The notes: generated by a model not told the origin, from the letters alone. A stretch of DNA of 64,000 nt from Tenacibaculum todarodis (GCF_001889045.1 NZ_CP018155.1:1676001-1740000), one strand, 5' to 3'; counted from the stretch's first letter, positions 9,221-17,893 are shown. Program-made: numbers and translations.

Positions 9221-9762
9221 TTTTTTACTGCTGAAAATTTATTTACCCAAATAACCCACAATAAAAAAACCGCTCCATATATTATTGCGGGGAAAAGTAA
9301 CTTATGTAAAAATGCTTCTTGTTCTGGGTATTTATCTAACATTATACAAATAACAACTATTCTTATAATATTAATTATCCAAATAAAAGCAGCCCCAAAA
9401 AGCATATACAATAATGTTGCTTTAAGCTTTCCTGAAAAAGCTATAATAAATGCTACAAAAAGAATTATTAAGCTAATAGAGTTACAACCCTCAACAATTT
9501 TACCAACATAATTACCATTTAAGGCAAGAAAAATAGAAAGCTCTTCTGTATGTTGTACTTTATCTACTTGATACCCAAAAACCTCTAAAACCCATGCAGA
9601 TTGATTTGCCACCAACTGTGTAACTGGAGCATTTACAAATGGATCTAATTGTTGGTTTCTTTTTAAGTAACTAGAGTAAATTGCAAATAACACAAAATAT
9701 GTTGCAAAAAACTTAAGTAAAAAAAGAAGTACTTTTTTATGTTTTTTTAGCGTTAAAATCAT
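9217..9762 (-). CDS. xrtF: Exosortase XrtF
   Basis: This is an integral-membrane cysteine transpeptidase of the exosortase/archaeosortase type, which cleaves a C-terminal sorting signal and transfers the protein to a carrier. At 181 residues it has about five membrane helices and the three catalytic residues in order: Cys93 (VEGCNSISLI), Arg134 (NIIRIVVICI) and His153 (FLHKLLFP). The length and the neighbouring partner gene match the flavobacterial F-type. No substrate with a recognisable sorting tail is in this window. It is divergent from the GAF gene, with only 39 nt between the start codons. Confidence 0.9.
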   Translation of the reverse strand: MILTLKKHKKVLLFLLKFFATYFVLFAIYSSYLKRNQQLDPFVNAPVTQLVANQSAWVLEVFGYQVDKVQHTEELSIFLALNGNYVGKIVEGCNSISLIILFVAFIIAFSGKLKATLLYMLFGAAFIWIINIIRIVVICIMLDKYPEQEAFLHKLLFPAIIYGAVFLLWVIWVNKFSAVKK

Positions 9763-9763
9763 T

Positions 9764-9794
9764 TATTTTTGCATCCTTATATTGAACGAAGATA
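9764..9794. promoter_or_regulatory. Compact divergent promoters, GAF gene and xrtF
   Basis: On the plus strand TATTTTTG (9764-9771) is an exact -7 match for the GAF gene (ATG 9802). On the minus strand TATCTTCG (9794-9787) is a one-mismatch -7 box for xrtF (ATG 9762). The two regions overlap and the plus -7 box lies 2 nt outside the xrtF start codon. Confidence 0.5.
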
Positions 9795-9801
9795 GTAAAT
9801 A

Positions 9802-10254
9802 ATGAATATAGAAATATTAAAATCTAAAATTGATTCTATTATAGAATCAACTGGCTTAAGAGAAGAGAAATTACAACAGATTTGCGATTACCTTGAAGCA
9901 CAAATCACCTATTATGATTGGGTTGGGTTTTACTTTAAAAATGGAGATAAAGACGAATTAAAATTAGCTCAATATACTGGTGAAGAAACTGAGCACACTA
10001 TAATTCCTTTTGGAAAAGGGATTTGTGGACAAGTTGCTGTTAGTAATGAAAATTTTGTTGTGCAAGATGTTTCTAGTCAAGATAACTACATTTCTTGTGG
10101 TTGGAAGGTAAAGAGTGAAATTGTAATTCCAATTTTTGTTGAAGGTGAAAACATTGGTCAAATAGACATCGACTCTCACACAGTAAACCCATTTACAAAA
10201 GAAGATGAAAATCTTTTAGAATATATATGCGAAAAAGTTTCTAAAATAGTGTAA
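9802..10254 (+). CDS. GAF-domain protein, free methionine-(R)-sulfoxide reductase-like
   Basis: This 150-residue single GAF domain aligns by eye with the fRMsr (YebR) family, which reduces free methionine-R-sulfoxide. Motifs are IIPFGKGICGQVA, DVSSQDNYISCGWKVKSEIV and IGQIDIDSHTVNPFTKEDE. Two of the three cysteines of the E. coli enzyme have counterparts here, Cys75 (GKGICG) and Cys99 (YISCGW). The first one, about ten residues before GxGxCG, is replaced (TIIPF). Two cysteines may suffice for catalysis, but this should be treated as a probable and not certain reductase. A position beside xrtF is common in flavobacteria. Confidence 0.75.
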   Translation: MNIEILKSKIDSIIESTGLREEKLQQICDYLEAQITYYDWVGFYFKNGDKDELKLAQYTGEETEHTIIPFGKGICGQVAVSNENFVVQDVSSQDNYISCGWKVKSEIVIPIFVEGENIGQIDIDSHTVNPFTKEDENLLEYICEKVSKIV

Positions 10255-10266
10255 CTAACTAATTAC

Positions 10267-10297
10267 TTGCTTTATAATTATTTTTTATTTAAGTTTG
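10267..10297 (+). promoter_or_regulatory. Consensus promoter upstream of two small ORFs
   Basis: TTG (10267-10269), 20 nt, TAAGTTTG (10290-10297): a full Bacteroidota promoter. The predicted start site near 10303 leaves a leader of about 38 nt before the ATG at 10341. It argues that the 450 nt between the GAF gene and purH are transcribed on purpose. Confidence 0.65.
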
Positions 10298-10340
10298 TTG
10301 AACATATTAATCAAATTATTAATTCATCAATCCCTTCAAT

Positions 10341-10466
10341 ATGAATAATAAAAACCAAACAACCTATTCAGCAATAGGTACAAGCACTTCGCATTACCAA
10401 GAAAAACCTACTATACTTAGAAAAGTAGTCAAATGGCTCTATAATTTTATCGAAAAAGCAGAATAA
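10341..10466 (+). CDS. Small ORF, 41 residues, possible microprotein
   Basis: The ORF starts with ATG 44 nt after the -7 box. The product begins MNNKNQTTYSAIGTSTSHYQ and ends in a basic amphipathic helix TILRKVVKWLYNFIEKAE. No signal peptide or membrane segment is seen. The helix puts Leu/Val/Trp/Tyr/Phe/Ile on one face and Lys/Arg on the other. The following ORF carries a similar TIL-K-K helix near its start. I do not recognise a family. Support comes from the promoter, the ordered composition and the repeated motif; a chance ORF cannot be excluded. Confidence 0.5.
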   Translation: MNNKNQTTYSAIGTSTSHYQEKPTILRKVVKWLYNFIEKAE

Positions 10467-10493
10467 TATTTTTTTCAAAAAAATCCCCCCGAA

Positions 10494-10613
10494 ATGAAAA
10501 AACAAACAATTTTAAAAAAGTTGATTTCCAACTTTTACAAGAAACCCAACAAACAACCTAAAGACTACAATATGTTATTGTCTGATTTTAAACAAAAAAT
10601 GACGGCTAAATAA
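10494..10613 (+). CDS. Small ORF, 39 residues, possible microprotein
   Basis: The ORF starts with ATG 28 nt after the stop of the 41-residue ORF. The product begins MKKQTILKKLISNFYKKPNK and ends DYNMLLSDFKQKMTAK. It is strongly basic. The segment TILKKLISNFYKK resembles TILRKVVKWLYNFIEK of the preceding ORF, which suggests a divergent tandem duplication. It stops 91 nt before purH and upstream of the purH promoter. The function is unknown. Confidence 0.45.
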   Translation: MKKQTILKKLISNFYKKPNKQPKDYNMLLSDFKQKMTAK

Positions 10614-10650
10614 TTGTTAATTACTACACCTTTTTGTGAGTATCTTTTTA

Positions 10651-10681
10651 TTGCTATACCGTTAAGGTTTTAGTAGCTTTG
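10651..10681 (+). promoter_or_regulatory. purH promoter
   Basis: TTG (10651-10653), 20 nt, TAGCTTTG (10674-10681): a full match to TTG-N19/20-TAnnTTTG, 23 nt before the purH ATG at 10705. No purine riboswitch-like leader fits in the short space. Confidence 0.7.
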
Positions 10682-10704
10682 CTTGCTTAACAACACAACA
10701 CTAA

Positions 10705-12231
10705 ATGAGCACTGCAAAAACAATTAAATCCGCATTAATTTCGGTATTTCACAAAGATGGCTTAGCGCCAATTGTACAAAAACTAAACGAATTAAACGTA
10801 ACAATTTACTCTACTGGAGGAACAGAGAAATTCATTAAAGAATTAGGTATAGACGTTGTTCCTGTTGATGAAGTTACTTCTTACCCTTCTATTTTAGGAG
10901 GAAGAGTTAAAACTTTACACCCAAAAGTTTTTGGAGGAATTTTAAACAGACAAGATAACGAAAGTGATATTGCTGAATTAGCAGAATATCAAATTCCACA
11001 AATAGATTTAGTTATTGTTGACTTATATCCATTTGAAAAAACTGTAGCTTCTGGAGCACCTGAACAAGATATCGTTGAAAAAATTGATATCGGTGGAATT
11101 TCTTTAATTAGAGCTTCAGCAAAAAACTTTAAAGATACTTTTACTGTTTCTTCAATGGATCAATATGAAGAGTTCTTAAGTATTCTTTCAGAAAACAACG
11201 GAACAACTTCAATTGAACAAAGGAAGAAATTTGCTGCAAAATCTTTTAATATCTCATCTCATTACGATACTGCTATTTTTAATTATTTTAATGAAGATGA
11301 AGTAGTTTTTAAAGCAAGCGAAACAATCTCTAAAACGCTACGCTATGGAGAAAACCCACATCAAAAAGGGTATTTCTTTGGTGATTTAGATGCAATGTTC
11401 GACAAATTGCATGGTAAAGAATTAAGCTACAACAATCTTTTAGACGTAGATGCAGCTGTTAATTTAATGGCCGAATTTAAAGGAGAAGCGCCTACTTTTG
11501 CTATTTTAAAACACAACAACGCTTGTGGTTTTGCCCAAAGAGAAACGATACACCAAGCTTATGTAGATGCTTTAGCTGGTGATCCGGTTTCTGCCTTCGG
11601 CGGAATATTAATTGCCAACACTACTATTGATAAAGACACTGCTGAAGAAATTCACAAGTTATTTTGCGAGGTTGTAATAGCACCAAGTTATACTGATGAC
11701 GCTTTAGTTGCCTTAAAAGGAAAAAAGAACAGAGTTATTTTAATTCAGAAAGAAGTAACATTACCAACTCAAACAGTTAGAACTTGCTTAAACGGTAACT
11801 TAGTTCAAGATAAAGACTTTATAACTGATAAATTAGAAGATTTATCTTATCCAACTAACAATAAACCTTCAGAAAGTGAGTTAGAAGACTTATTGTTTGC
11901 TTCTAAACTATGTAAAAACACCAAGTCTAATACTATTATTTTAGTAAAAAACAAACAATTATTAGCTGGAGGAACTGGTCAAACAAGTAGAGTTGATGCT
12001 TTAAAACAAGCCATTGAAAAAGCTACTTCTTTTAATTTTGATTTAAATGGAGCTGTTATGGCAAGTGATGCTTTTTTCCCATTTCCAGACTGTGTAGAAA
12101 TTGCAGATAATGCCGGTATAAAAAGTGTGATACAACCTGGTGGATCTATAAAAGATGAACTAAGTATTAACTATTGTAACGAAAATAATGTTTCTATGGT
12201 TTTTACAGGTGTAAGACATTTTAAACATTAA
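10705..12231 (+). CDS. purH: Bifunctional AICAR transformylase / IMP cyclohydrolase
   Basis: PurH catalyses the last two steps of de novo purine synthesis: formyl transfer to AICAR, then ring closure to IMP, in the cytoplasm. The 508-residue length is standard. The N-terminal cyclohydrolase (MGS-like) domain shows STGGTEKFIKELGIDVVPVDEVTSYPSILGGRVKTLHPK (split here: STGGT, VDEVTSYPSILGGRVKTLHP). The C-terminal transformylase has LRYGENPHQKG, ILKHNNACG and the TGQTSRVDA motif. It is transcribed alone from its own promoter; mreB downstream has another promoter. Confidence 0.97.
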   Translation: MSTAKTIKSALISVFHKDGLAPIVQKLNELNVTIYSTGGTEKFIKELGIDVVPVDEVTSYPSILGGRVKTLHPKVFGGILNRQDNESDIAELAEYQIPQIDLVIVDLYPFEKTVASGAPEQDIVEKIDIGGISLIRASAKNFKDTFTVSSMDQYEEFLSILSENNGTTSIEQRKKFAAKSFNISSHYDTAIFNYFNEDEVVFKASETISKTLRYGENPHQKGYFFGDLDAMFDKLHGKELSYNNLLDVDAAVNLMAEFKGEAPTFAILKHNNACGFAQRETIHQAYVDALAGDPVSAFGGILIANTTIDKDTAEEIHKLFCEVVIAPSYTDDALVALKGKKNRVILIQKEVTLPTQTVRTCLNGNLVQDKDFITDKLEDLSYPTNNKPSESELEDLLFASKLCKNTKSNTIILVKNKQLLAGGTGQTSRVDALKQAIEKATSFNFDLNGAVMASDAFFPFPDCVEIADNAGIKSVIQPGGSIKDELSINYCNENNVSMVFTGVRHFKH

Positions 12232-12263
12232 CAATAACAAGTTAAAACAACACATTTTTTTAG

Positions 12264-12271
12264 TAAATTTG
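12264..12271 (+). promoter_or_regulatory. -7 box for the mre operon
   Basis: TAAATTTG is an exact TAnnTTTG match, 35 nt before the mreB ATG at 12307. The upstream region has GTTAAAAC near 12241 instead of a clear TTG, so the -33 element is uncertain. Confidence 0.5.
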
Positions 12272-12306
12272 TGAGATTACAATAATAAAAGAAACAAAGA
12301 TATTTT

Positions 12307-13335
12307 ATGGGTTTTTTCGATTTTATGACAGAAGACATTGCTATTGATTTAGGAACTGCAAATACACTAATTATCCACAATGGAAAAGTAGTTATTGATA
12401 GCCCTTCAATAGTAGCAAGGAATAGAACTACTGGAAAAATTATTGCAATTGGTAAAGAAGCCAATTTAATGCAAGGAAAAACCCATGAAAATATTAAAAC
12501 AATTAGACCCTTAAAAGATGGTGTAATTGCAGATTTTCAGGCTTCTGAAGAAATGATAAAGGAATTTGTAAAACAAATTCCAGCAATAAAAAAGAAGCTT
12601 TTCCCACCTTCATTACGTATGGTAATTTGTATTCCTTCAGGAATTACAGAAGTTGAAAAACGTGCAGTAATAGATTCTGCTCGTCATATGAACGCCAAAG
12701 AAATTTATTTAATCTACGAACCAATGGCTGCAGCTATTGGAGTTGGTGTAGACATCATGGAACCAAAAGGTAACATGATTATTGATATAGGTGGAGGAAC
12801 AACAGAAATTGCAGTAATTGCACTTGCTGGTATTGTTTGTGATCAATCTGTAAAAGTAGCAGGAGATTTATTTACAAGTGACATTATGTATTACATGCGT
12901 ACTCAACATAACTTACACGTTGGAGAAACTACTGCAGAAAAAATTAAAATAACAATTGGTGCAGCAACTGAAGACTTAGAAACCCCTCCAGAAGACATGT
13001 TAGTTCAAGGTAGAGATTTACTAAGCGGCAAACCAAAACAAGTACAGGTTTCTTATAGAGAGATAGCAAAAGCTTTAGACAAGTCTATCTTACGTATAGA
13101 AGACGCAGTAATGGAAACATTATCAAAAACTCCTCCGGAATTGGCTGCGGATATTTACAATACAGGTATCTATTTAGCTGGAGGTGGATCTATGTTAAGA
13201 GGTTTAGACAAACGTCTTTCTAGAAAAACAGACTTACCTGTTTATGTAGCAGAAGATCCTTTACGTGCTGTAGTTAGAGGTACAGGAATGGCTCTTAAAG
13301 ATTTAGAAAAATACAAGAACGTTTTGATTAAATAA
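12307..13335 (+). CDS. mreB: Rod shape-determining actin homologue MreB
   Basis: MreB polymerises on the inner face of the membrane and guides lateral wall synthesis. The 342-residue length is standard. Visible actin-fold ATP motifs are the N-terminal phosphate 1 loop (IAIDLGTANTLI), the phosphate 2 motif (IIDIGGGTTEIAVI, near residue 158) and the adenosine motif (GIYLAGGGSMLRGLD, near 290). It is first of mreB-mreC-mreD-mrdA-rodA, all on one strand with tiny gaps or overlaps, the complete elongasome set. Confidence 0.97.
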   Translation: MGFFDFMTEDIAIDLGTANTLIIHNGKVVIDSPSIVARNRTTGKIIAIGKEANLMQGKTHENIKTIRPLKDGVIADFQASEEMIKEFVKQIPAIKKKLFPPSLRMVICIPSGITEVEKRAVIDSARHMNAKEIYLIYEPMAAAIGVGVDIMEPKGNMIIDIGGGTTEIAVIALAGIVCDQSVKVAGDLFTSDIMYYMRTQHNLHVGETTAEKIKITIGAATEDLETPPEDMLVQGRDLLSGKPKQVQVSYREIAKALDKSILRIEDAVMETLSKTPPELAADIYNTGIYLAGGGSMLRGLDKRLSRKTDLPVYVAEDPLRAVVRGTGMALKDLEKYKNVLIK

Positions 13336-13347
13336 AAAATATAATTC

Positions 13348-14169
13348 ATGCAACAGCTTATTTATTTCTTTCAGAAATATAAATATTTTTTATTTTTTTT
13401 GCTGTTAGAATTTATTGCTTTTGCTTTAATTATTAACAACAATAGCTTTCATAAAAGTAAATTTGTAAGCTCTACAAATGGAATTACTGGAGGGCTTTTA
13501 AACACATCGTCAGAAATTTCAGACTATTTTAATTTAGAAACACAAAACAAAGCTTTAGCTGAAGAAAATATTCGATTAAAAAACTTACTTGAACAAGTAC
13601 ACGTCTCTTCAGATAGTCTTTTAGAAACAACAGTTGTAGACTCCGTAAAATACAATCAGCATTTTACTAATATAAATGCCAAAATAACCGCTAACCAATA
13701 TAGTAGCTCAAATAATTTTTTAACCATTAATCGAGGATTAAAACACGGAATTACAACAGAAATGGCTGTAATTAATGGAAAAGGAATTATTGGAATTACA
13801 GAAAATGTTGGTAATGGACACTCAAGAATTCAATCTATATTAAATAGACACAGTAAGATTAATGCACGTTTTAAAAATAACAACTATTTTGGAACGTTAG
13901 AATGGGACGGAAAAGATTACAAGATTGTTCAATTAAAAGATATACCAAGGCAAGCAATTTCTAAAATTGGTGACACAATTATAACTGGTGGAATGTCTAC
14001 AATTTTCCCCGAAGGAATACTTATTGGAACCATAATTAACATTCCTGAAAAGCACACTGCTTCTAACACACTAGATATTCAATTATTTAATGACATGAGT
14101 AATTTAAATCAAGTTTATGTAGTGAAAAATTTATATAAAAAAGAGCTCCAAAATTTAAGTAATGAATAA
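13348..14169 (+). CDS. mreC: Rod shape-determining protein MreC
   Basis: MreC is a bitopic periplasmic scaffold linking MreB, MreD, RodA and PBP2. At 273 residues it has one N-terminal membrane helix (about 11-29). A coiled-coil segment follows (about 60-85, NKALAEENIRLKNLLEQV), then the beta-rich MreC core with GLKHGITTEMAVINGKGIIG and a second beta domain ending near residue 260. It starts 12 nt after mreB and overlaps mreD by 8 nt, so translational coupling is likely. Confidence 0.95.
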   Translation: MQQLIYFFQKYKYFLFFLLLEFIAFALIINNNSFHKSKFVSSTNGITGGLLNTSSEISDYFNLETQNKALAEENIRLKNLLEQVHVSSDSLLETTVVDSVKYNQHFTNINAKITANQYSSSNNFLTINRGLKHGITTEMAVINGKGIIGITENVGNGHSRIQSILNRHSKINARFKNNNYFGTLEWDGKDYKIVQLKDIPRQAISKIGDTIITGGMSTIFPEGILIGTIINIPEKHTASNTLDIQLFNDMSNLNQVYVVKNLYKKELQNLSNE

Positions 14170-14668
14170 AACAGTTTACATCTCTCTATTGTTTATTTTC
14201 TTACTTTTTTTACAAGTATTTATATTAAACAACATTCTTTATTTAGGATATGTAAACCCATACCTATACATTGCTTTTGTTTTTTTATATCCACTTCGCG
14301 AAAACAGATTTCCCTTTTTAGTTTTAGCATTTTTATTAGGGCTGTTTGTGGATTTTTTTTCAAACTCTGGAGGCGTACATGCCTTTTCAATAGTTCTTAT
14401 AGCCTACTTTAGAATTTATTTAATCCATTCTATTTTTAAAAAGAATGCACAAGATTATCAGCTATTTAACTTAAAATTAGAATCTTTTGGCAATGTTTTT
14501 AATTTCATCGCAATTTTAACAATACTTCATCATTTTATATTGTTTACTTTAATTAACTTTAGCTTTCAAAACTTTACACACATAATTTTAAACACTGTTT
14601 TATCAAGTGTTTTTACACTAATTTTATTCTTCTTAGGAAATTATATTTTTAGCTCAAAACAACAATAA
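14162..14668 (+). CDS. mreD: Rod shape-determining protein MreD
   Basis: This 168-residue very hydrophobic protein has about five membrane helices, typical of MreD, the polytopic elongasome partner that binds MreC. The conserved centre LGLFVDFFSNSGGVHAFS matches the family GLLxDxxxxxxxGxxA pattern. It overlaps mreC by 8 nt and ends directly against the mrdA ATG. Identification rests on position, topology and that motif. Confidence 0.92.
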   Translation: MNKTVYISLLFIFLLFLQVFILNNILYLGYVNPYLYIAFVFLYPLRENRFPFLVLAFLLGLFVDFFSNSGGVHAFSIVLIAYFRIYLIHSIFKKNAQDYQLFNLKLESFGNVFNFIAILTILHHFILFTLINFSFQNFTHIILNTVLSSVFTLILFFLGNYIFSSKQQ

Positions 14669-16555
14669 ATGAAAAGAAGTTATTTATTAATTTTCTTAAT
14701 ACTACTTATTGGAATAATCTTTATTGGAAGACTTTTTCAATTACAAATTATTGATGGATCAAACTATAATCCTACTAAAAACTCTGCTGTAAAAATTGTT
14801 TATGACTACCCAGAAAGAGGACATGTTTTTGACCGCAATGGAAAACTAATAGTTGCCAACCAACTTTCTTACGATGTAATGGTAACACCAAAAGATGTAG
14901 AACCTTTAGATACTTTAGAGTTTTGTTCTTTTTTAAAAATTGATACAGAAGACTTTAAAAGACGTTTTGCAAAAGCTGAAAAATATGCACGCTGGCTACC
15001 ATCAGTATTTTTAAAACAACTTTCTAAAGAAGACTTTGCTTTTCTTCAAGAAAAATTACACAAATACAAGGGTTTCTATATTCAGAAAAGAATAATTAGA
15101 AATTACCCGGAAAAATCAGCAGCCAACGTAGTTGGATATATTAGTGAAGTTAACGAATACACTGCTAGAAATAGTGATGATTATGAACAAGGGGAATTAA
15201 TTGGTTCTTGGGGAGTTGAAAAACAATATGAAAAAATATTGCGCGGAATAAAAGGTAAAAAACACTTAAAGAGAAATAATCTTAATAAAATTATAGGTTC
15301 TTTTAAAAATGGACTATACGATACAACAGCTTTAGCAGGTAAAGACCTAACACTAACCATAGATAGTGATTTACAAAAATATGGTGAATTATTAATGGCT
15401 GGAAAAAGAGGTGGAATTGTTGCAATTGAACCTTCAAGTGGTGAAATACTTGCATTAATAACCGCACCAAGTTACGATCCCAATTTAATGGTAGGTAGAA
15501 AACGTAAAAAACAATCCAGTATATTATTTAACGATTCTATTAACAAACCAATGATAGATAGAGGTCTGCAAGCAAGTTACGCTCCTGGTTCACCTTTTAA
15601 AATGATCAATGGATTAATTGGACTACAGGAAAATGTAGTTGATGAAAATTTTCATGTGTTCTGTAAAAATGGTTACAGATACGGACGTAGAAAAAACGCT
15701 TTTATGGGTTGCCATTGTGGTATTCATGGACGACCAATTAAACTTAAAACAGCTATTGCAAAATCTTGTAACACTTATTTTGCCACAACCTACAGAAAAA
15801 TTATTGATAAATATGAAACTTCCGCTGAAGGAATGGACGCTTGGGCAAACCATGCAAAAAGCTTCGGCCTAGGTGATTTTTTAGGATATGATTTACCTTC
15901 CGGACAGAAAGGTAGGATTCCTGACGGCAAATATTATAGTGATAATTATGATTTTAGATGGGGAGCTACAACAACTATTTCTAACTCAATTGGTCAAGGT
16001 GAAGTGGAAACAACACCAATTCAATTAGCAAATGTTACAGCAGCAATTGCAAATAGAGGCTACTTTTACACACCACATATTGTTAAAAAAATTGATGGTG
16101 AAAATATTGATAATGAAAATTATACCGTCCCAAAAAAAACAACTATAGACTCTCAACACTTTACCCCAGTTGTGGAAGCAATGTATGAAGTTTTTAAAAC
16201 GGGTACCGGTAAATACTGTCAAGTAAAAGGGATAGAAATCTGTGGAAAAACGGGGACAGTTGAAAATTTTATAAGAATTGATGGGAAGAAAACTCAGTTA
16301 GATGACCATTCAATTTTTATGGCATTTGCACCTAGAGAAAACCCACAAATTGCATTAGCAATCTTTGTGGAAAATGGTGGTTATGGTTCAACAATTGCTG
16401 CACCAATTACAAGTTTAATGATTGAAAAGTATTTAAACGGTAAAATATCAAAAGCAACAAAGTACAGAGAAACTAAAATGTTTAACACTAGTTTACAGAA
16501 AATATATAATAAACAAATTCAAAAACCAGATTCTCTTGCGTCAGGAACGAAATAA
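14669..16555 (+). CDS. mrdA: Elongation-specific transpeptidase PBP2
   Basis: This is a class B penicillin-binding protein that cross-links peptidoglycan during elongation together with RodA. The product is 628 residues. It has one N-terminal membrane anchor (about 5-24), a pedestal domain (PERGHVFDRNGKLI near residue 48), and a transpeptidase domain with all three active-site motifs: Ser308-Pro-Phe-Lys (PGSPFK), Ser366-Cys-Asn (KSCNTYF) and Lys527-Thr-Gly (CGKTGT). The gene overlaps the next gene, rodA, by 20 nt. A second PBP of this class (ftsI) is in the division cluster at 51910. Confidence 0.96.
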   Translation: MKRSYLLIFLILLIGIIFIGRLFQLQIIDGSNYNPTKNSAVKIVYDYPERGHVFDRNGKLIVANQLSYDVMVTPKDVEPLDTLEFCSFLKIDTEDFKRRFAKAEKYARWLPSVFLKQLSKEDFAFLQEKLHKYKGFYIQKRIIRNYPEKSAANVVGYISEVNEYTARNSDDYEQGELIGSWGVEKQYEKILRGIKGKKHLKRNNLNKIIGSFKNGLYDTTALAGKDLTLTIDSDLQKYGELLMAGKRGGIVAIEPSSGEILALITAPSYDPNLMVGRKRKKQSSILFNDSINKPMIDRGLQASYAPGSPFKMINGLIGLQENVVDENFHVFCKNGYRYGRRKNAFMGCHCGIHGRPIKLKTAIAKSCNTYFATTYRKIIDKYETSAEGMDAWANHAKSFGLGDFLGYDLPSGQKGRIPDGKYYSDNYDFRWGATTTISNSIGQGEVETTPIQLANVTAAIANRGYFYTPHIVKKIDGENIDNENYTVPKKTTIDSQHFTPVVEAMYEVFKTGTGKYCQVKGIEICGKTGTVENFIRIDGKKTQLDDHSIFMAFAPRENPQIALAIFVENGGYGSTIAAPITSLMIEKYLNGKISKATKYRETKMFNTSLQKIYNKQIQKPDSLASGTK

Positions 16556-17813
16556 CATATTTTTAGGCTTAGATTGGATACTTGTTGCTTTATACGCTAC
16601 ACTAGTTATTTTTGGCTGGATGAATATTTATGCCGCTTCTACAACTCCAGAAAATAATGAGCTATTAGATTTTTCAACAAAATATGGAAAACAACTAATT
16701 TTTATTATTCTATCTATTCCGCTAATTATTTTAATCTTATTTCTAAACTCTAAATTTTATGAGCGCTTTTCTAGTGTTCTATATATATTCTCTTTAATAT
16801 TACTCGCAGGTTTATTTCTCTTCGGAAAGAATATAAATGGAGCTACTTCTTGGTATAACTTTGGCAGTATTGGTTTACAACCCTCTGAGTTTGCAAAAGC
16901 GTTTACAGCTTTAGCTGTTGCTAAATTATTAAGTGACAGAAATTACAACTTAAAACTTATAAAAAACCAAATAAAAGCATTTATAGTAATCTTTACTCCT
17001 GCTTTCTTAATTGCATTACAACCAGATATGGGTTCTGTACTTATCTATTTGGCTTTCTTTTTTGTTTTTAACAGAGAAGGTCTAACATTAAATTATATTA
17101 TTTTTGGAGCAATTACAGTACTTTTATTTTTACTAACAATATACTTTGGTGCACTTTGGGTTTTAATAATTTCTTTCCTATTAATAACTGCATATACCAT
17201 TTATGCCATTTATAGAGATAAACGTTTTTTACGTTTCAATTGGCCTAAAATAGTTGGCTTATATACTGCTGTTGGTTTATTTATTATAGCTTTTGGATTT
17301 ATTTTTAATAATGTATTTAAACAACACCATAGGGATCGTTTTGATGTTCTTTTGGGAAAAAAAATAGATATTAAAAGAATTGGATACAATTCTCACCAAG
17401 CGGAATTAACAATTAGTTCTGGAGGTTTTTTAGGTAAAGGATATTTACAAGGAGATAGAACTCAAGGAAATTTTGTTCCAGAACAACATACAGATTATAT
17501 TTTTAGTACTGTTGGAGAAGAATGGGGCTTTTTAGGAAGTAGTCTTGTAATTATTCTTTTTGTTGTTTTACTTTATCGAGTAATCTACTTATCCGAAACA
17601 ACAACAAATAAATTTGGGCGAATTTACGGCTACGGCGTGGCTTCCATTATATTCTTTCACCTTTTAGTTAATGTTGGTATGGTTATAGGATTGTTTCCAA
17701 CTGTTGGTATTCCGCTGCCTTTTTTTAGTTACGGAGGTTCTTCTCTTTGGGGTTTTACAGTGTTACTTTTTATCTTTATAAGATTGGATGCTCATAAGAA
17801 ATACGATTGGTAG
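16536..17813 (+). CDS. rodA: SEDS peptidoglycan glycosyltransferase RodA
   Basis: RodA polymerises glycan strands from lipid II for elongation, paired with PBP2. At 425 residues it has about ten membrane helices. Conserved SEDS segments are FGSIGLQPSEFAKA, ALQPDMGSVLIYL, GGFLGKGYLQGDRTQGNFVPEQHTDYIF (split: FLGKGYLQGDRTQGNFVPEQ), and PTVGIPLPFFSYGGSSL near the end. The start is a TTG at 16536; no ATG or GTG lies near, and RNNIFLGLDW is the expected family N-terminus. It overlaps mrdA by 20 nt. A mosaic of intergenic repeats and a strong terminator follow. Confidence 0.95.
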   Translation: MRQERNNIFLGLDWILVALYATLVIFGWMNIYAASTTPENNELLDFSTKYGKQLIFIILSIPLIILILFLNSKFYERFSSVLYIFSLILLAGLFLFGKNINGATSWYNFGSIGLQPSEFAKAFTALAVAKLLSDRNYNLKLIKNQIKAFIVIFTPAFLIALQPDMGSVLIYLAFFFVFNREGLTLNYIIFGAITVLLFLLTIYFGALWVLIISFLLITAYTIYAIYRDKRFLRFNWPKIVGLYTAVGLFIIAFGFIFNNVFKQHHRDRFDVLLGKKIDIKRIGYNSHQAELTISSGGFLGKGYLQGDRTQGNFVPEQHTDYIFSTVGEEWGFLGSSLVIILFVVLLYRVIYLSETTTNKFGRIYGYGVASIIFFHLLVNVGMVIGLFPTVGIPLPFFSYGGSSLWGFTVLLFIFIRLDAHKKYDW

Positions 17814-17822
17814 GTAAAAAAC

Positions 17823-17893
17823 CACATAGAAACATAGTTCACATAGAAGTTATGAAAACATATATACCTACAGGGTTTCTAAAGCCTTGCAGG
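17823..17893 (+). repeat. Short ACATAG repeats and an adjoining near-palindrome after rodA
   Basis: Three ACATAG units begin at 17824, 17832 and 17841, within CACATAGAA-type context. They are followed by the hairpin CCTACAGGGTTT (17867-17878) / AAAGCCTTGCAGG (17881-17893), whose arms pair with two G-T pairs and one mismatch. Neither codes for protein. I recall similar palindromes between genes in other flavobacteria. Confidence 0.5.

Noticed and set aside
12228..12464. Minus-strand frame across the mreB start
   Set aside because: It overlaps the mreB promoter and N-terminal codons and has no recognisable domain.
16536..16555. Frameshift between mrdA and rodA
   Set aside because: The 20-nt overlap uses a TTG start and both proteins have full-length family ends; it is coupling, not damage.
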